Source of the DNA: Apricaphanius iberus
Taxonomy: Eukaryota; Chordata; Actinopteri; Cyprinodontiformes; Aphaniidae
Direction of reading: 5' to 3'
Assembly (NCBI GenBank): GCA_028564705.1
Contig: JAPXFQ010002153.1
Location: 1,178,001-1,242,000, forward strand
DNA length: 64,000 bases
Position 1 is the first letter of the stretch, and each line of letters begins with the position of its first letter. Shown here in pieces: positions 36,586 through 48,099 of the stretch. The notes beneath the pieces are model-generated. The model was not told the origin of the DNA. It saw only the letters and a list, made by a program, of their open reading frames with translations, and searched no databases. A program made the translations under genes and the position numbers.

Positions 36586-36921
36586 AACACTGATTTAAAA
36601 GGCTGCTTGAAGCCGTTCAATAGCAAGAAGCCATCATATTTTAAAGAACACTAAGTACATTCGGCCACTACCAGACATTGACTACAGAAAAAGACGGGGG
36701 GTTATTGATGTGAAATGCTCAAAGTACCGTGATATTAATTGTAGCTGATGTCGCCCAGCCCTAGTTACAATGCAGTTACAGTTACAGCATGTTATCTCCA
36801 GTGAGTTACTGTATATTGATAAAATAATCTGTGCACTCCGAATGCACCCATGGCTCCAAACACAACCTGCTTGTGGGAAGATTGGGTGGGTTAGCAACAA
36901 GATAAGCAATTATGATTGGCT

Positions 36922-37239
36922 TGCAAGAAGGTTGTGGGTTCATATCCCGGCCCAGGGTCTTTCTGCATGGAGTTTGCATGTTCTCTCCGTGCATGCGTGG
37001 GTTCCCTCCGGGTACTCCGGCTTCCTCCCACATTCCAAAAACATGACTGTCAGGTTAATTGATCACTGTAAATTGTCCTTAGGTGTGAGTGTGTGCATGG
37101 TTGTTTGTCCTGCCCTGTGATGGACTGGCAACCTGTCCAGGGTGTACCCTGCCTCTCGCCCGTTGACAGCTGGAGATAGGCACCAGCACCCCCGCGACCC
37201 ATTAAGGATTAAGCGGTTAAGAAAATGGATGGATGGATG
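36922..37239 (+). mobile_element. DANA-type SINE, 5' truncated
   Basis: Starts inside the tRNA-like head (GCAAGAAGGTTGTGGGTTCA, B-box-like GGTTCATATCC) and runs to 'taagcggttaagaaaatggatggatgg'. Flanked by GATTGGCT (36914-36921 and 37240-37247), an 8-bp target duplication. The GGAT tail is a short tandem repeat typical of the 3' end. Confidence 0.8.
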
Positions 37240-37832
37240 GATTGGCTAAGGGAGGGTAATCTGTCATGGTAGCCATCAGAGCCAGTGTTTTTAGACACAA
37301 GCTAGGCTATGCATGCCACACGCACACACAAACGGCAAAAACAATTCCTTGAAGCAGCAGAAATGGCGAGTCTTTGTTGTCTTTAATTGTGGGTTTGATT
37401 TATCTAATTAGATTAGGACTACAGAGTTAAGGCAACCTTATATTGTTTAGCTGTTAACTATTGTTGTGTAGAAAATACTTGGAAGAACAGGTTGTTTACT
37501 TGACCAGCCATCTTATGGTGTGTCCAGACCAAACACGAAAGGAGGGACTAAAGCTTCAGGTTTACATGTAAAATCAATGGAGGAGCTCGATGAAGCGCGA
37601 CTTGGGGTCCCGCGACACTTCAGAAGCAGATTTGCGTCGCGAAAAAGCTTTTCTGCCTGATTTTCGTGAACAATTCGCGCTACAGATGCAATGGAAAATT
37701 TGCGCTGCATTTTATGTGGTGCATTTTGTGCATTCACGTCTACCGTTTGAGTTGGAAAAATGTGAACTTCAGCGTCAAATCGCCTCGCGACAACCAATCA
37801 GGGGACAGAGTTTCAGTGATTCTGTGACTGTC

Positions 37833-37940
37833 ATGGAGTCACAGCCTCAGCAGGACATGGAGGAAATACTGATAAACATCGTGGCAAATCACCCCGAGCT
37901 ACATGACACAAGCAGTTTTGCTATACAGAGACAGAAATAA
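37833..37940 (+). pseudogene. MADF-like domain start, truncated
   Basis: From Met at 37833 the frame reads DMEEILINIVANHPELHDTS and ends at a stop after 35 residues. This resembles the first helix of MADF/Myb-like DNA-binding domains found in the accessory proteins of Harbinger-type elements ('I.aV..hPeLYDts...Y.dr'). One frame over, YLDRNALKRFVGGS may be its continuation, implying a frameshift. Too short to function. Confidence 0.5.
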
Positions 37941-37986
37941 AAAAATTAACTATTTAGACAGGAATGCTCTTAAGAGGTTTGTGGGT

Positions 37987-38002
37987 GGCTCTTAAAAGAG
38001 CC
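37987..38002 (-). promoter_or_regulatory. Histone-mRNA-type 3' stem-loop sequence
   Basis: On the reverse strand the sequence is GGCTCTTTTAAGAGCC, a 6-bp stem with TTTA loop, preceded by CAAC and followed by ACCCAC. This agrees at every position with the stem-loop and downstream flank of metazoan replication-dependent histone mRNAs, bound by SLBP for 3' processing. I found no histone coding sequence upstream of it on that strand. It could be captured histone 3' DNA or a coincidence. Confidence 0.6.
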
Positions 38003-38749
38003 GTTGTTGCTGTAAAAGCACCTCTTGGCCTAGAAGTGAGCCTTGAAATGGCCTCCGCGCCTGGTTTCCTGGTAGCAGCTCCCGCACCACGTCCCACGCT
38101 GCTCAAATATTAAAAACTTTTACGAACCGCAGACAAATGGACAGCTGCTCGGAAATGTTGTTGGTGTTTTGGGAGGCGAAGCTTGGACCTTCACGGCACA
38201 AACTGGGCGAGGTGGTCACGTTCTCCAGGCGGCGAGGAGCCGGTGTTTATGAGAGGCTCGCTGCTGTGGTCCCAGCTCTACCGGAGGCCAGGCCGAACAC
38301 GTAATACACTCTGTCCTCCGTTAGATCAAAGACCATAGTCCATAATCCACCGCCAGCTGCACTCTAGCCCCAGCTCCGCTGGACTCCAGTTCGCGCCTGA
38401 AAATACCATATTTTAAGCGCAACCAGTTCGCGTTGTACACGCTTCAAGGTGCAAATGTGAAAGCGAACAGCTAGGCGTGTGTCGCGCTTTATAGTCGCTC
38501 CTATCACGTTCAGTGTGGACACAGCGTTAGGATTTGAGAGTTTAATTTAATTTGTTAGAGTTAAATGCACATATTGTTTAACCATTTGCTTTTGTTACAA
38601 AGATAATACTTGAAGTGCAGGATAAACCTTGTGCTGTCGGTTACATGTACAAGTAGGCGGCCTGTGTCTTCTCATTTCAACTGTCTCATGAAAAATTGTC
38701 AGAAAAATCAAAATTATTTGATATATAGCAACATTTATTGCAGTAATGT

Positions 38750-38881
38750 AAACCGTTTCCCTGGTAACTAGCTACTTTTTTTTATTTTTATTTTTTTAGA
38801 GTAATTCAATAACTAGTTACTTTATTTGGACAAGTAGTGAGCAACTAAAATTACTTTTTTAAAGTAACGTTCCCAACACTG
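38750..38881 (-). mobile_element. hAT-like miniature element end
   Basis: 'aagtaacgttcccaacactg' at the right edge is the inverted form of CAGTGTTGGGAACG, the end of a common fish hAT-type miniature element, and the preceding alternating 'agttacttt' sequence fits. The partner end was not found, so it is truncated. Confidence 0.5.
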
Positions 38882-40902
38882 ATAATTAGTAGAATCAGGA
38901 TGTTGGATCAATCCCAGGAAGACAATTGCAGATGTGTTGCATATTCAGCTGTTGTAGCTACTTAAAATCTCAGCATACCTGGATGCATTAATAAATGTGC
39001 TTTGTGTTGTGTTAAAGCCCAAAAAATAGCTTGGCCTGCTAGCAAAAAGATTACTGCATTCAATTATAGAATCAGCATGTGATAACCTTCACTATCAGTT
39101 CACTCACCTGTTACTCTTTAAGGTTTAAAATGTTAATTTAGCGTGTTTCCACAGTACAGACGGCAAACAGTCTACCACCGGGCTGCCTCGGTCGTAGCAC
39201 TACAGGCGCCCTTGGAGAGAGTCACCTCCAGCAATGCGACTGGTGTATTGTGCTTTGCTACATCATTTGTATAAACAGCTATTGATCCTTTGGGGAGGAC
39301 TGGCACTAGTCAGCAACTTTATCAACAGCTGAAAAGAAATGAAATTACTTTTTTTTGATGGATGCTCCTGTCAGGCTGAAAGAAAAGCAAATGCCTACAG
39401 CATCAGGGGTCGCACTGCACGCCAAACGAGGACTGTGCAGGTGCGCCAGGCCATGCTTTAAGATAACATTGGAGCCCTCTGATCCAGCACAGCTCTTATA
39501 ATTTATTTGTATGACTAGAGCACCTCTGACATTCTTGGAGGTTACTAATTTGTCTCTTTTTGGCTGTTGCACCTTTCACATTACTTTAATGTTGCCTTGT
39601 TAACTCCAGACTTGGTGATCGAAATGCAATTCCCTAGAGCAGAGCAGGCTTGAGCAGCAGCCCTTAGACTGAGAGCGCTAATGAGATCCCAGCGAGCTCT
39701 TTCATAATGAAACAACTTTGAGGCCAATTGTCCATCACTAATAATCATATGGTAATAACCACTGCTAAAGCCTTCACTGAGGAGCAGGGTTACAGTCGTT
39801 TACTCCTTTAAGTGTGCTCTCGTCTGCAGCGAGGACAAAGGAAGAGAAAAGGACAGTGATAGAAGTTGAAATGGAAGAAGATGACAGTAATGAGGATAGG
39901 AGGAGCGTTACACGGAAGGGAAATGTGTAGGTGGAATTTCACAAGACAAAACCTTGGAGGAAAAGATCTTGGAAGCAAAACAGTGATAACGAAATCAGAC
40001 ACGTTTTCACAAACTTGATAAACCACCAGAGGCAGAAAAGATCGCTGAAAAGTTTGGAAACGTGTGGAATTTCATTCCAGTATTTTTCAGGTTTGGTTGA
40101 GTCTCCGGTTTTCAAGGTTCCACAGCAGAAATACCTGCAATATAATCTTTGTGCGTGTTTGTGTTTATAGTTTATTTATAGAACCCTGAGAAAATGCTTG
40201 TTCCACATGTTACAAGTTAAATCAGGTAGTGAATCAGTTTATGCAGATTGTATGCTGATATAAGAGTAATACAAGTGCTAAAAAGCCATCATGACAGGCT
40301 TACATTATTTACTAGAAGCTTAGCGTGGAAGCACTGCATTAGTGCCACAACTTGGACATGGAAGCTGTACTGAACTGTAATAAAATTTTAATTAATGGCA
40401 TCCAAAATGAGACAGTATGCAGACAATGATCAGGGCATCAGAGAGAGACATGGAGCCATTTCTGCTGCCCATCATGCAGGCTCGCTCAACTTAAGTAACT
40501 GAATTCTCAAAAAATGACAAAGGCACATGAAACGAGTATTACAGATTTTATCTGCAAAAATATTTTGTCCTCGAGGGCTAATCAAAGACAGGAAATCATT
40601 GCACCACTATCCATTTTAAAAGATTTGTGATAAGGCGGCCATGGATGGAATATTTATAAATTTAAAAAATGTAGAAACATCAAGTGCAAGGACCTCCATG
40701 GTGTTTTTTGTTCCATCTCTATGGTTACAAGGACAAGCTTTATGAATAGTTTTGTACTGAAAGCACATCACTCTGCTGTTGTCCTTGTAACACCATGTTT
40801 TCCAATTTCAGTTCTGTTTCAGCAAGGTTAACATTACAAAGATAACAAATGGAAAACTTCTGAAAGCTATATTTACTTTATATTCAACAAATCTTTTGAT
40901 AC
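38882..40902. other. 2 kb without recognisable gene or repeat
   Basis: Notably free of visible repeats, with moderate GC at about 39540-39790 and 40420-40780. No supported coding frame. Confidence 0.4.
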
Positions 40903-42297
40903 AGTGGGACAAAAAAGTATTTGGCAGCCACTGATTGTGCAAGTTGTCTAATATAAATAGTTTAGAGAGGTCTGTAATTTTTCGTCATAGCTACAACTCA
41001 ACCGTGAGGAAGAATGTAAAAAAAAATCACAATGATCAATATTGAAAGAATTGATTTGTGTAATACTGTAATAAATAAGTGTTTTCCTGCAGGTTTCATT
41101 AGGTTAGCACACACTATAGCTGGTGTTTTAGCCCATACTTCAATGCATCTTTAGAGCTGTGATGTTTTGGGGCTGTCACTGGGCAGCACAGACTTTCAAC
41201 TCCCTCCTCAGATTCTTAATTGGGACTTAGGTTTGGCTCTAGAACCTGGAAGATCCAGTCATGTTTGATCTTCAATGCTCTCACTGATTAGAGATTTTTG
41301 CCCAAACTCTCACAATATATATCTTCTTCATCCGTTCCTTAATTCAGATCAGTTGTCCTGTCCCCTTTCACAGAAAAGCACCCCGGAAGTGCCTACTATT
41401 TCCACCCCTGTACTTCACAGTGGGTATGGTGTTCTTGGAATTCAACTCAGCATTCTATCCCTCCAAACACGGCGAATGGTGTTTATACCAAAGAGTTCTA
41501 TTTTGGTTTCATCTGACCACCTGACATTCTCCACATCCTCCCTGGATCATCTATATGGTCTTAGGCAAACTTTAGACGGGCCTGGACATATCCTGGCCTA
41601 AGCAGGGGACTTTTCCAACGCTGCTTAATTTTGGTTCATGACGATGTAGTGTGTTACTAATAGCCACCTTTGTTACTGTGGTCACGACTCTGTTCAGGTC
41701 ATTGACCAGTACCATCCATGTACGTAGTTCTGAGCTGTTTCCTCACCTTTCTCAAGGTCCTGTGAACGCCACGAGGTGAGATCTTGGTCGAGGTCGAGGG
41801 GCTTCTATTTATTCTATTTTCTAACATTTGCTTCCACAGTTGATCTATTCTCACCATGCTGCTTACCTATTGTAAATTGGCTCATCCCAGCATTGTGCAG
41901 ATGTGAAATATTGTCCAAGGCATCAGACAGCTCTTTGGTCTTGACCATGCTGGAGGTTGGGGTCTGATTGTTTGAAGACTTGGACTCTTGTATACAGACA
42001 AGTTAAAACAGGTGCCATTAATAAAGATACTGAGTGGAGGATAGAAAAGCTTCTTAAAGAAGGAACAGGTCTGTAAGGGCCATAATTCTTTCTTTTTTTG
42101 TAGGTGCTAAATGTTGATTTTCTGCACCATTATACAAATTAATTCTTTAAAAATCATACAATGTGATTACCTGGAATTTTTTAACATTCTGTTTCTCAAA
42201 GTTGAAGTGTACCTATGATGAAAATTACAGACCTTTCTCCGTTGGTCAACATGCAAAATCGGTGACTGCTAATATAAATGTATTTGAAACAGTGGGC
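40903..42297 (-). mobile_element. Tc1-like transposon relic
   Basis: Left edge CAGTGGGACAAAAAAGTATT and right edge 'tacagaccttt...aaaatcggtgactgc...atttgaaacagtg' are diverged inverted termini of a fish Tc1 family whose forward copy lies at 59395-62870. Between them the reverse strand carries a transposase pseudogene. Confidence 0.8.
41040..41955 (-). pseudogene. Tc1-like transposase relic
   Basis: Starting near 41950 the reverse strand reads MVKTKELSDALDNISHLHNA, the family's start, then shifts frame repeatedly. Recognisable pieces include the nucleotide equivalents of 'WSDETKIELFG' (about 41480-41520), carrying the first catalytic Asp, and the C-terminal 'AQ(R)QPQNIT' region (about 41150-41180). 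The block with the DNDPKH motif appears to be deleted. Many stops; clearly inactive and older than the 12-kb and 24-kb Tc1 copies. Confidence 0.8.
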
Positions 42298-43143
42298 CTA
42301 TTATGAAGCAAAAAAACCCCAAACAAAATAATTGAGATTATTGTTATGGAAATATCTGATTTTAAGTTAGAATACCAGCTGCAGTAATTGAAAAATCTTA
42401 GCATGTCTCCAGTGTGAGTACTGTGTCAGAGTTCAAGAAGGCGTACTCGGGTTTGGTGACAGGTCAAGAGAAAAAACAGACGAGAAGCCAGGATAAATAA
42501 AAAAAGACCCAGTAGTACTTGGCCCGGCGCTGGTTACACAAACATACACTGATACTTATGGAAAAATAAACATACAGACAGCAGACTGCTGGACCATGAC
42601 AGAATGCTGGTCCACTGATCCTGAGGCTAAACACAGCAAATAGAGGTAGCTCTACCCCCAGTAAGCACATGCACTACAATAAAACACACCACCCAAAGAA
42701 AGTGAAACAAAGTCATGGTTTTTCAATATTAAATCAGTTTGCAATGTACAACTGAATGCAAGTATCGTATCAAAATGTAATCCTTCCACAGGCCAGTCAT
42801 CAATTAGGAACTAACCAGGCTAAATTAAATTACAAAGAAGACAAGAGTGGTATTTACTTAGGTCCTTAGGTTAGTATTGATGAACTCATTTTGTAATTGC
42901 CTTTTAAAACAGCAACATTAATCAGTTAATTAATCAGTTCCGTCTAACTAGGGGTTAATGTCAGGCCATTGTAAATTATAGTTTCCTACATGGCTGACTT
43001 CTCTTTTTTTTACTATGAAGTTCAATCAGAAGATTGTTTTCCTAGTGGATTAACGAGGCACATAAACAACAAACCAGTACATTTCCGGGACAGTGAACTC
43101 TCACTTGTGTTGGAAATAATCTCAAAACTAAACCTGGTCTGCA
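42298..43143. other. Unannotated stretch
   Basis: No gene or named repeat seen. Confidence 0.45.
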
Positions 43144-43148
43144 GAGAC

Positions 43149-43475
43149 TGTCATGATCCGTCCCTGTCTGTGTTGTTTTTTCCTCCCTGTTTCCTCCCAG
43201 TCTGGTTATTAGTTTATTAGTCCTAGTTTGTTTCACCTGTTCTTTTGTCCTCCCTGTGTTTCCCTCCTCTGCTCCCAGGTGTTCCCTGTTTTGTGATTAC
43301 CTCTTCCCACAGTATATATGCCCTTCTGTGCCTGTCTGTCCTCGTCGGGTCGTTGTCGTCGTTACCTCCCCTAGTTCTCTGTGCTTCTCGTCTTTCTGGA
43401 CATTTAATAAACATGGGCCGTAAGAGCCACAAACGCCGCTCCGCATCTGGGTCCTCCTTGAGCCAAAACATGACA
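43149..43475 (+). mobile_element. Solo LTR, Ty3/gypsy-type
   Basis: Starts TGTCATGATCC, ends CATGACA, and is flanked by the 5-bp duplication GAGAC (43144-43148, 43476-43480). The TG...CA ends and 5-bp duplication are typical of LTR retroelements. A TATA-like AGTATATATG lies at 43311-43320 and a polyadenylation signal AATAAA at 43405-43410, in the order expected for U3-R-U5. There is no internal coding sequence on either side, so it is a solo LTR left by recombination. Ty3/gypsy is suggested by remembered similarity to a fish LTR. Confidence 0.82.
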
Positions 43476-43480
43476 GAGAC

Positions 43481-46340
43481 ATGCTGAAAACCAAGATCTA
43501 AAATCAAAAATAGATGCTTAATAATATGTTATTAAACCAGGTGCTGTTCAACGATCAAACATGTATAACATTGCAAGCAAATCAGAATATGGAAGCTTTA
43601 TATATATATATATATATACTTGTGCACCATAGCCCATAAGTCTGTATAAGATAGCTTATAAGGAACTACATAGCTTATGTTTATAAGGACACAAACCCAA
43701 TGTCCCTTGATGAGCCTTTTAGATAATGTTTTTTTTCTTTAAAAAAAACCCCAAATTATGTTCAAACTTTTATGACGTAGCAATGTTCATATAAGTTTGA
43801 AAGTTGTGTATATTTTAGAGAAGAAAAAAGGTTTGGGGGATTCTGTCTTTCACTCATTGTTTTATGCAAAAATCATAATCTTGGATACAGATTTTAAAAA
43901 CTTGAATAAACTCACAATTTTCCTCAAAAATGGCTGTACAGAGTTATTCTGGATCTTAGTAACCCAAATAGTGATCACTGAAGCTCTCAGACATTTCCAG
44001 CAGTTTAATAATGAAGCAGTAATCAGCAATCTAGCACCTGTTAACATAGCTGCATGACCTTGAAGAGTGTGGGATTTTTACCTTATTGTCTCAGAGCTAA
44101 GGCAGTCACCACATCATTAGAACGTTGAGCTGTTGCCAGGGCCTCAGAGCTTTTTGCCTCATTTACTTATTTGTTGATTCTGTATATCCAGTAGAGGGAA
44201 CTCGCCTGTTTTAGTTTATCCCTAATATTTGAAATCGAAAGGTTTTCAATTGATAAATTCAACATCAAAATTTAATTATGATATTAAAGTTAGGTTTACT
44301 GTTAAAGGTTACAAAAATTCTTATTGTAAACATATTAGACATGATGTAAAAGCTGATGAAAACATTTATTTGCTTTTTGTCTTAATTTATATGTTTAATT
44401 GTCTTTAAGGTTACTGCAGTACTGTGCAGGATTGTGGAGGACTGATCCTTCCAAAAGTGCATACATAGTCGTTCATACATTGAGCCATTTCTTCCAAAAA
44501 ATTTACTTCTCTGTCGGTCTGTGCAACTAGCCCTATCATCCTGTCAATTTATTTATGTACATTTTGTAAGTTTACTTATTTCCGATTGTATTTCCAATAT
44601 ATATGTCTGGTTGTTTTCAGTTTTGGCAGGATTAATCCTATATACTGGGTAGGCAAAACTACCTCTCCATTGAAAGGGTCCTACTCCCTAGCCCATTGAA
44701 CCATTCCCAAGTAGAATCTCCAGAGAATCTGTTCAAACTGCTGTCAAGAAGTAAGCAATTTGCCTCTTACTACCTGCATTTGAATGCATCCCCCAACTTC
44801 AGCTGGTTTTAGTTCGTTTTAATGGTGGTTTTAATAGTAGACTGGGTTTGATTGAGGACCAAAAAATGTGACATTGTTGGATTTAAAAAAAATATTTTTT
44901 AGGATGGTTCATTTTCACACTACACTCTTTTTTTTGATCGGCTGCTGTTTCTGTAAATTGTCCGAATTTTTTTTACATGTTCCCTCTGTGAAATGAGTGT
45001 TAAAAAAACATTCTTAAAGTATTTTTTTTAGAAGCACCATTTAAATCCATTCCTACAGCATTGAGCTCATGCTTGTTAATTGAATGACAGAAATTCTCCA
45101 AAGATGCGGTCTCTTCTCTAAATAGTGATGGAAATCTATCCTTGTTTTATTCCCAGAACATGTCAGTGTGGGGAAGCTGAATGCTCTAACAGCCTCATGA
45201 CCTGGTTAGCACGATTGCTTTTCAGGCATGTAAACGAAGGTAACACTGTGTGGATTACAGTATTAGTTTTGCCTTCCAAAATGAATGTTATACCTTAAAT
45301 ACAGAGTCAGACCAAACTGAGTGCATGTATCGAAATCCCATTTTAACATTTCCAGCTTTGGAAAGGTGTTATGTACATAACAATAATAAATTGCAAACAG
45401 CAGCAGAATGTCATGTCGTTACACAATTTTTTGACACTTCAGACTAAGTCAACCTTCCATCCATAAGGCGGTTCTTTAATGAACAGTAAAACATCTAATA
45501 CATCCCCTTTCCTTCCCAGATCTTCCATATTTGACTTTTAAGGGTTTGTTAACAGCTGGTTCATTGACTTCCATGACTTTGAAGGTTAGAATTTCCTTAT
45601 CTGTATTTTGTTAGACATGCCCTAATTTGCATAGATCTGTATCATGAGTGTGCATCTCATTGGGGGTGTTTATTTTGTCTCTTGCATATCTTAAAGCTTT
45701 CCGTGCCCCTTTTGAAGGCCAATAAATCATTTCCATATTAAAGACATGTTGTACTAGGTCCCTTTTAAATTATATACAGGGACACAGAAACTTGAGCAAA
45801 TTATAGAATAACCGGAGGTGGTCTGACAGAAGGGAATACCTTCATGAATTCATTCCTTTTTAATGATTACATTTAATTTTTTAATAGGTTTGCATTTACT
45901 GAGTCACAACAGATTAACAGAGCACACCAGTACAAAATTACAGCCATTACATACAGTGATTTTTGTTGTTGTTGTTGTTATAGCCACATATCACTAAAAT
46001 GATTTGCAATAAATATTAGAAGATGGGTTATATTGTTATTTTCCTTTGTAAATATGTTAAGTTAAAAATATTTGACTTAAGTTGTTAATGTCTGCACAGT
46101 GGTGGAGTTATTATTGTTGTTGCTGCTATGCAGCAAGAAGGCCATATGTCAGAATGAATAATTAAGCTCCCCATAAATATTAGCTTTAGATATGGCTAGA
46201 CTTGTTTAATTTTCTTCTCTGCTAGTTACAACAAATGATGGTGAATTAGATAAATAAATATGAACAAAAATTACCCCAAAACCAAAATTTCAAGTGAAAA
46301 ATAAAGATTTTCTGTGAAATTATTGCAGAGTTTCCACATT
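43481..46340. other. 2.9 kb without recognisable gene
   Basis: Includes a short TA repeat (43599-43619) and a GTT run (about 45964-45979). No supported coding sequence. Confidence 0.45.
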
Positions 46341-46344
46341 TCAA

Positions 46345-46450
46345 GTAACGGTTCATGGTATTGGTTAACTTTAACTGTTACTGATACAAGTACATTAAAA
46401 CGGTATCAGCCCCAATATCTCATACCCCTATCAGTATTGGTGGATCCCTA
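46345..46450 (-). mobile_element. Possible hAT miniature element end
   Basis: 'cggtatcagccccaat...cagtattggtggatcccta' resembles the terminus of fish hAT elements starting TAGGGATCCACC. The opposite end was not found. Confidence 0.35.
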
Positions 46451-46454
46451 ATTC

Positions 46455-46745
46455 TAACTGTGCCAGTCTAATTGCAAAACATGGTGGAAACATCATGCTG
46501 TGGAGGGGCTTTTCTTCAGCAGAAACTGGATGAAAACATCTTGGAGGTGGCTAAAGACTTCAAAATTAGTTTGAGGCTCACCGTCCAGCAGGAACACAAC
46601 CCCAGACATACGCTAGAGCTACACTAGGAACATAGTTCAAACTATACTCTATATGTGCTTGTATGGCCCTGGTAAAATACAGAGGCAATTCCTTATGACA
46701 ATCGTTTGCAAGACTTTAAAACTGCTGTTAGCAAACTAAGCCCCT
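46455..46745 (+). pseudogene. Tc1-like transposase fragment
   Basis: Nucleotide text 'aaacatggtggaaacatcatgctgtgg' encodes the KHGGNIMLW block of Tc1 transposases, 'ccagcaggaacacaaccccagacatac' corresponds to QQD-DPKHT, and 'tatggccctgg' and 'actttaaaactgctgtt' follow in family order. Frames are broken by stops and small deletions. Same family as the relic at 53990. Confidence 0.7.
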
Positions 46746-46759
46746 CCCCTACTAATAAA

Positions 46760-47485
46760 TTATATTTTTTCATTTGTTTAGTAAAAATTGGAAAAGTATT
46801 AAATCAGATTTGACTATTTTAGAATGATTGATTCCAAATGTTTTAACTTAAAATTTCAATTAATTGACAGGGTGGTAAAAATTCCAACACTAATCCTCAA
46901 TAATCCTCAGATAATTTTGGCTCCCTGTCTCCCAGATTTAACCAAATCAGATTTCAAAAGCTCTCAGTGGTGATGATAGTTTTGACAGGGAAAGGGGGAC
47001 CAAACCAAATTCTGCTTTAGGCCCCATCTTAGCCGGAATGGAACCAAAAAGTGGCCCTGGCTTTTTTTGCATGGTGTCCCACAATAATCATTTGTAAAAT
47101 ATTCACAGCAGATGGTATGTAAGAGGATATACAGTATATGTGCGTTGTGTTGTTATGAAAATCTAACTTTTAAAAAGCACTGCAGCATGCATTACTTACA
47201 GAGCTGTTAATCGTGGGAGAATGGCCACGGTGTCACAATTTCCATCTTGAAGTGAGTCTTGATCTCAAACAAACACTGCTACAGACGTCTTTTCAATACT
47301 TTATGAAATATACAATGTTTATACAAAAACACAATTATGCCTTTTATTAACAGTATATATGCATATAGAGTTAAGAGCTCTACAAAAGGCACTGAGAGAG
47401 ACAGAAAGCAGAGTTGATGTCATCTATGCTTGATCAGTCTGAAAAATTTATTGTTATATACATACCAAAATATTGTTATTATACA
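46760..47485. other. Unannotated stretch
   Basis: No gene or named repeat seen. Confidence 0.4.
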
Positions 47486-47489
47486 TTGT

Positions 47490-48060
47490 ATTAAAATTCA
47501 ATTCAATTCAGTTTATTTATATAGCACTATTTCACAACAGATGTCATCTCGAGGCACTTTACAAGGAGAGTATAATACAGTGTTTAATTTAGGAATTAGA
47601 GAACCACAGAAGATTGCGTCGTGACTTCTCAGCAATCCCTCACACTGAGCAAGCATGAAGCGACAGTGGAGAGGAAAAACTCCCTTTTAACAGCAAGAAA
47701 CCTCCAGCAGAACCAGGCTCAGCATAAGCGGTCATCTACCGAGAATGTCTGGGGTTTGGAGAAGGCAGCAGAGACACAGAAAGAGCAACAGAACTGATGC
47801 AGAAGCAGGAGTTGGTAACAGGACGTGGAGAACGTTCCTCCACTGGAACGCCATCTTAGTCAGGGTCGTCAAGCAGGGCGGGTCAGGAGCACCTACTGTA
47901 GGAAAAGACTAAGAGAAAACAGGTTAGCGCTTGAATTGACAGCTCATCATGCAGTTGGGGAGAAGTAGGAGAGAAAGTAGGAACAGACCCTAATAATGTC
48001 CTCCAACAGCCTAGCCTAAAGCAGCATAGCTACTAACATTAACCTGTCTCCTAGCTACTA
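47490..48060 (+). repeat. Teleost dispersed repeat, copy 2
   Basis: Better-preserved relative of 30531-31030: 'attcagtttatttatatagc', 'cgaggcactttacaag', 'aagcgacagtggagaggaaa', 'aagaaacctccagcagaacc'. It continues with 'ctagctacta' repeats near 48040-48080. Non-coding. Confidence 0.65.
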
Positions 48061-48099
48061 GGAGACCTAGCTACTAACACTCTGTACCTGGCTTACATT

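Larger units (their letters stand above)
37516..38526. mobile_element. Harbinger-like element, 1011 bp
   Basis: Terminal inverted repeats TGGTGTGTCCAGACCAAACA and, on the other end, complement of CAGTGTGGACACAGCG, flanked by TTA on both sides (37513-37515, 38527-38529). The TWA target duplication fits PIF/Harbinger. It is GC-rich compared with its surroundings. Inside are a MADF-like coding fragment on the forward strand and, antisense, a histone-type 3' stem-loop sequence. Confidence 0.7.

Noticed and set aside
36685..36763. 'gtcgcccagcccta' as a miniature element end
   Set aside because: Only one end is visible and no partner could be located.
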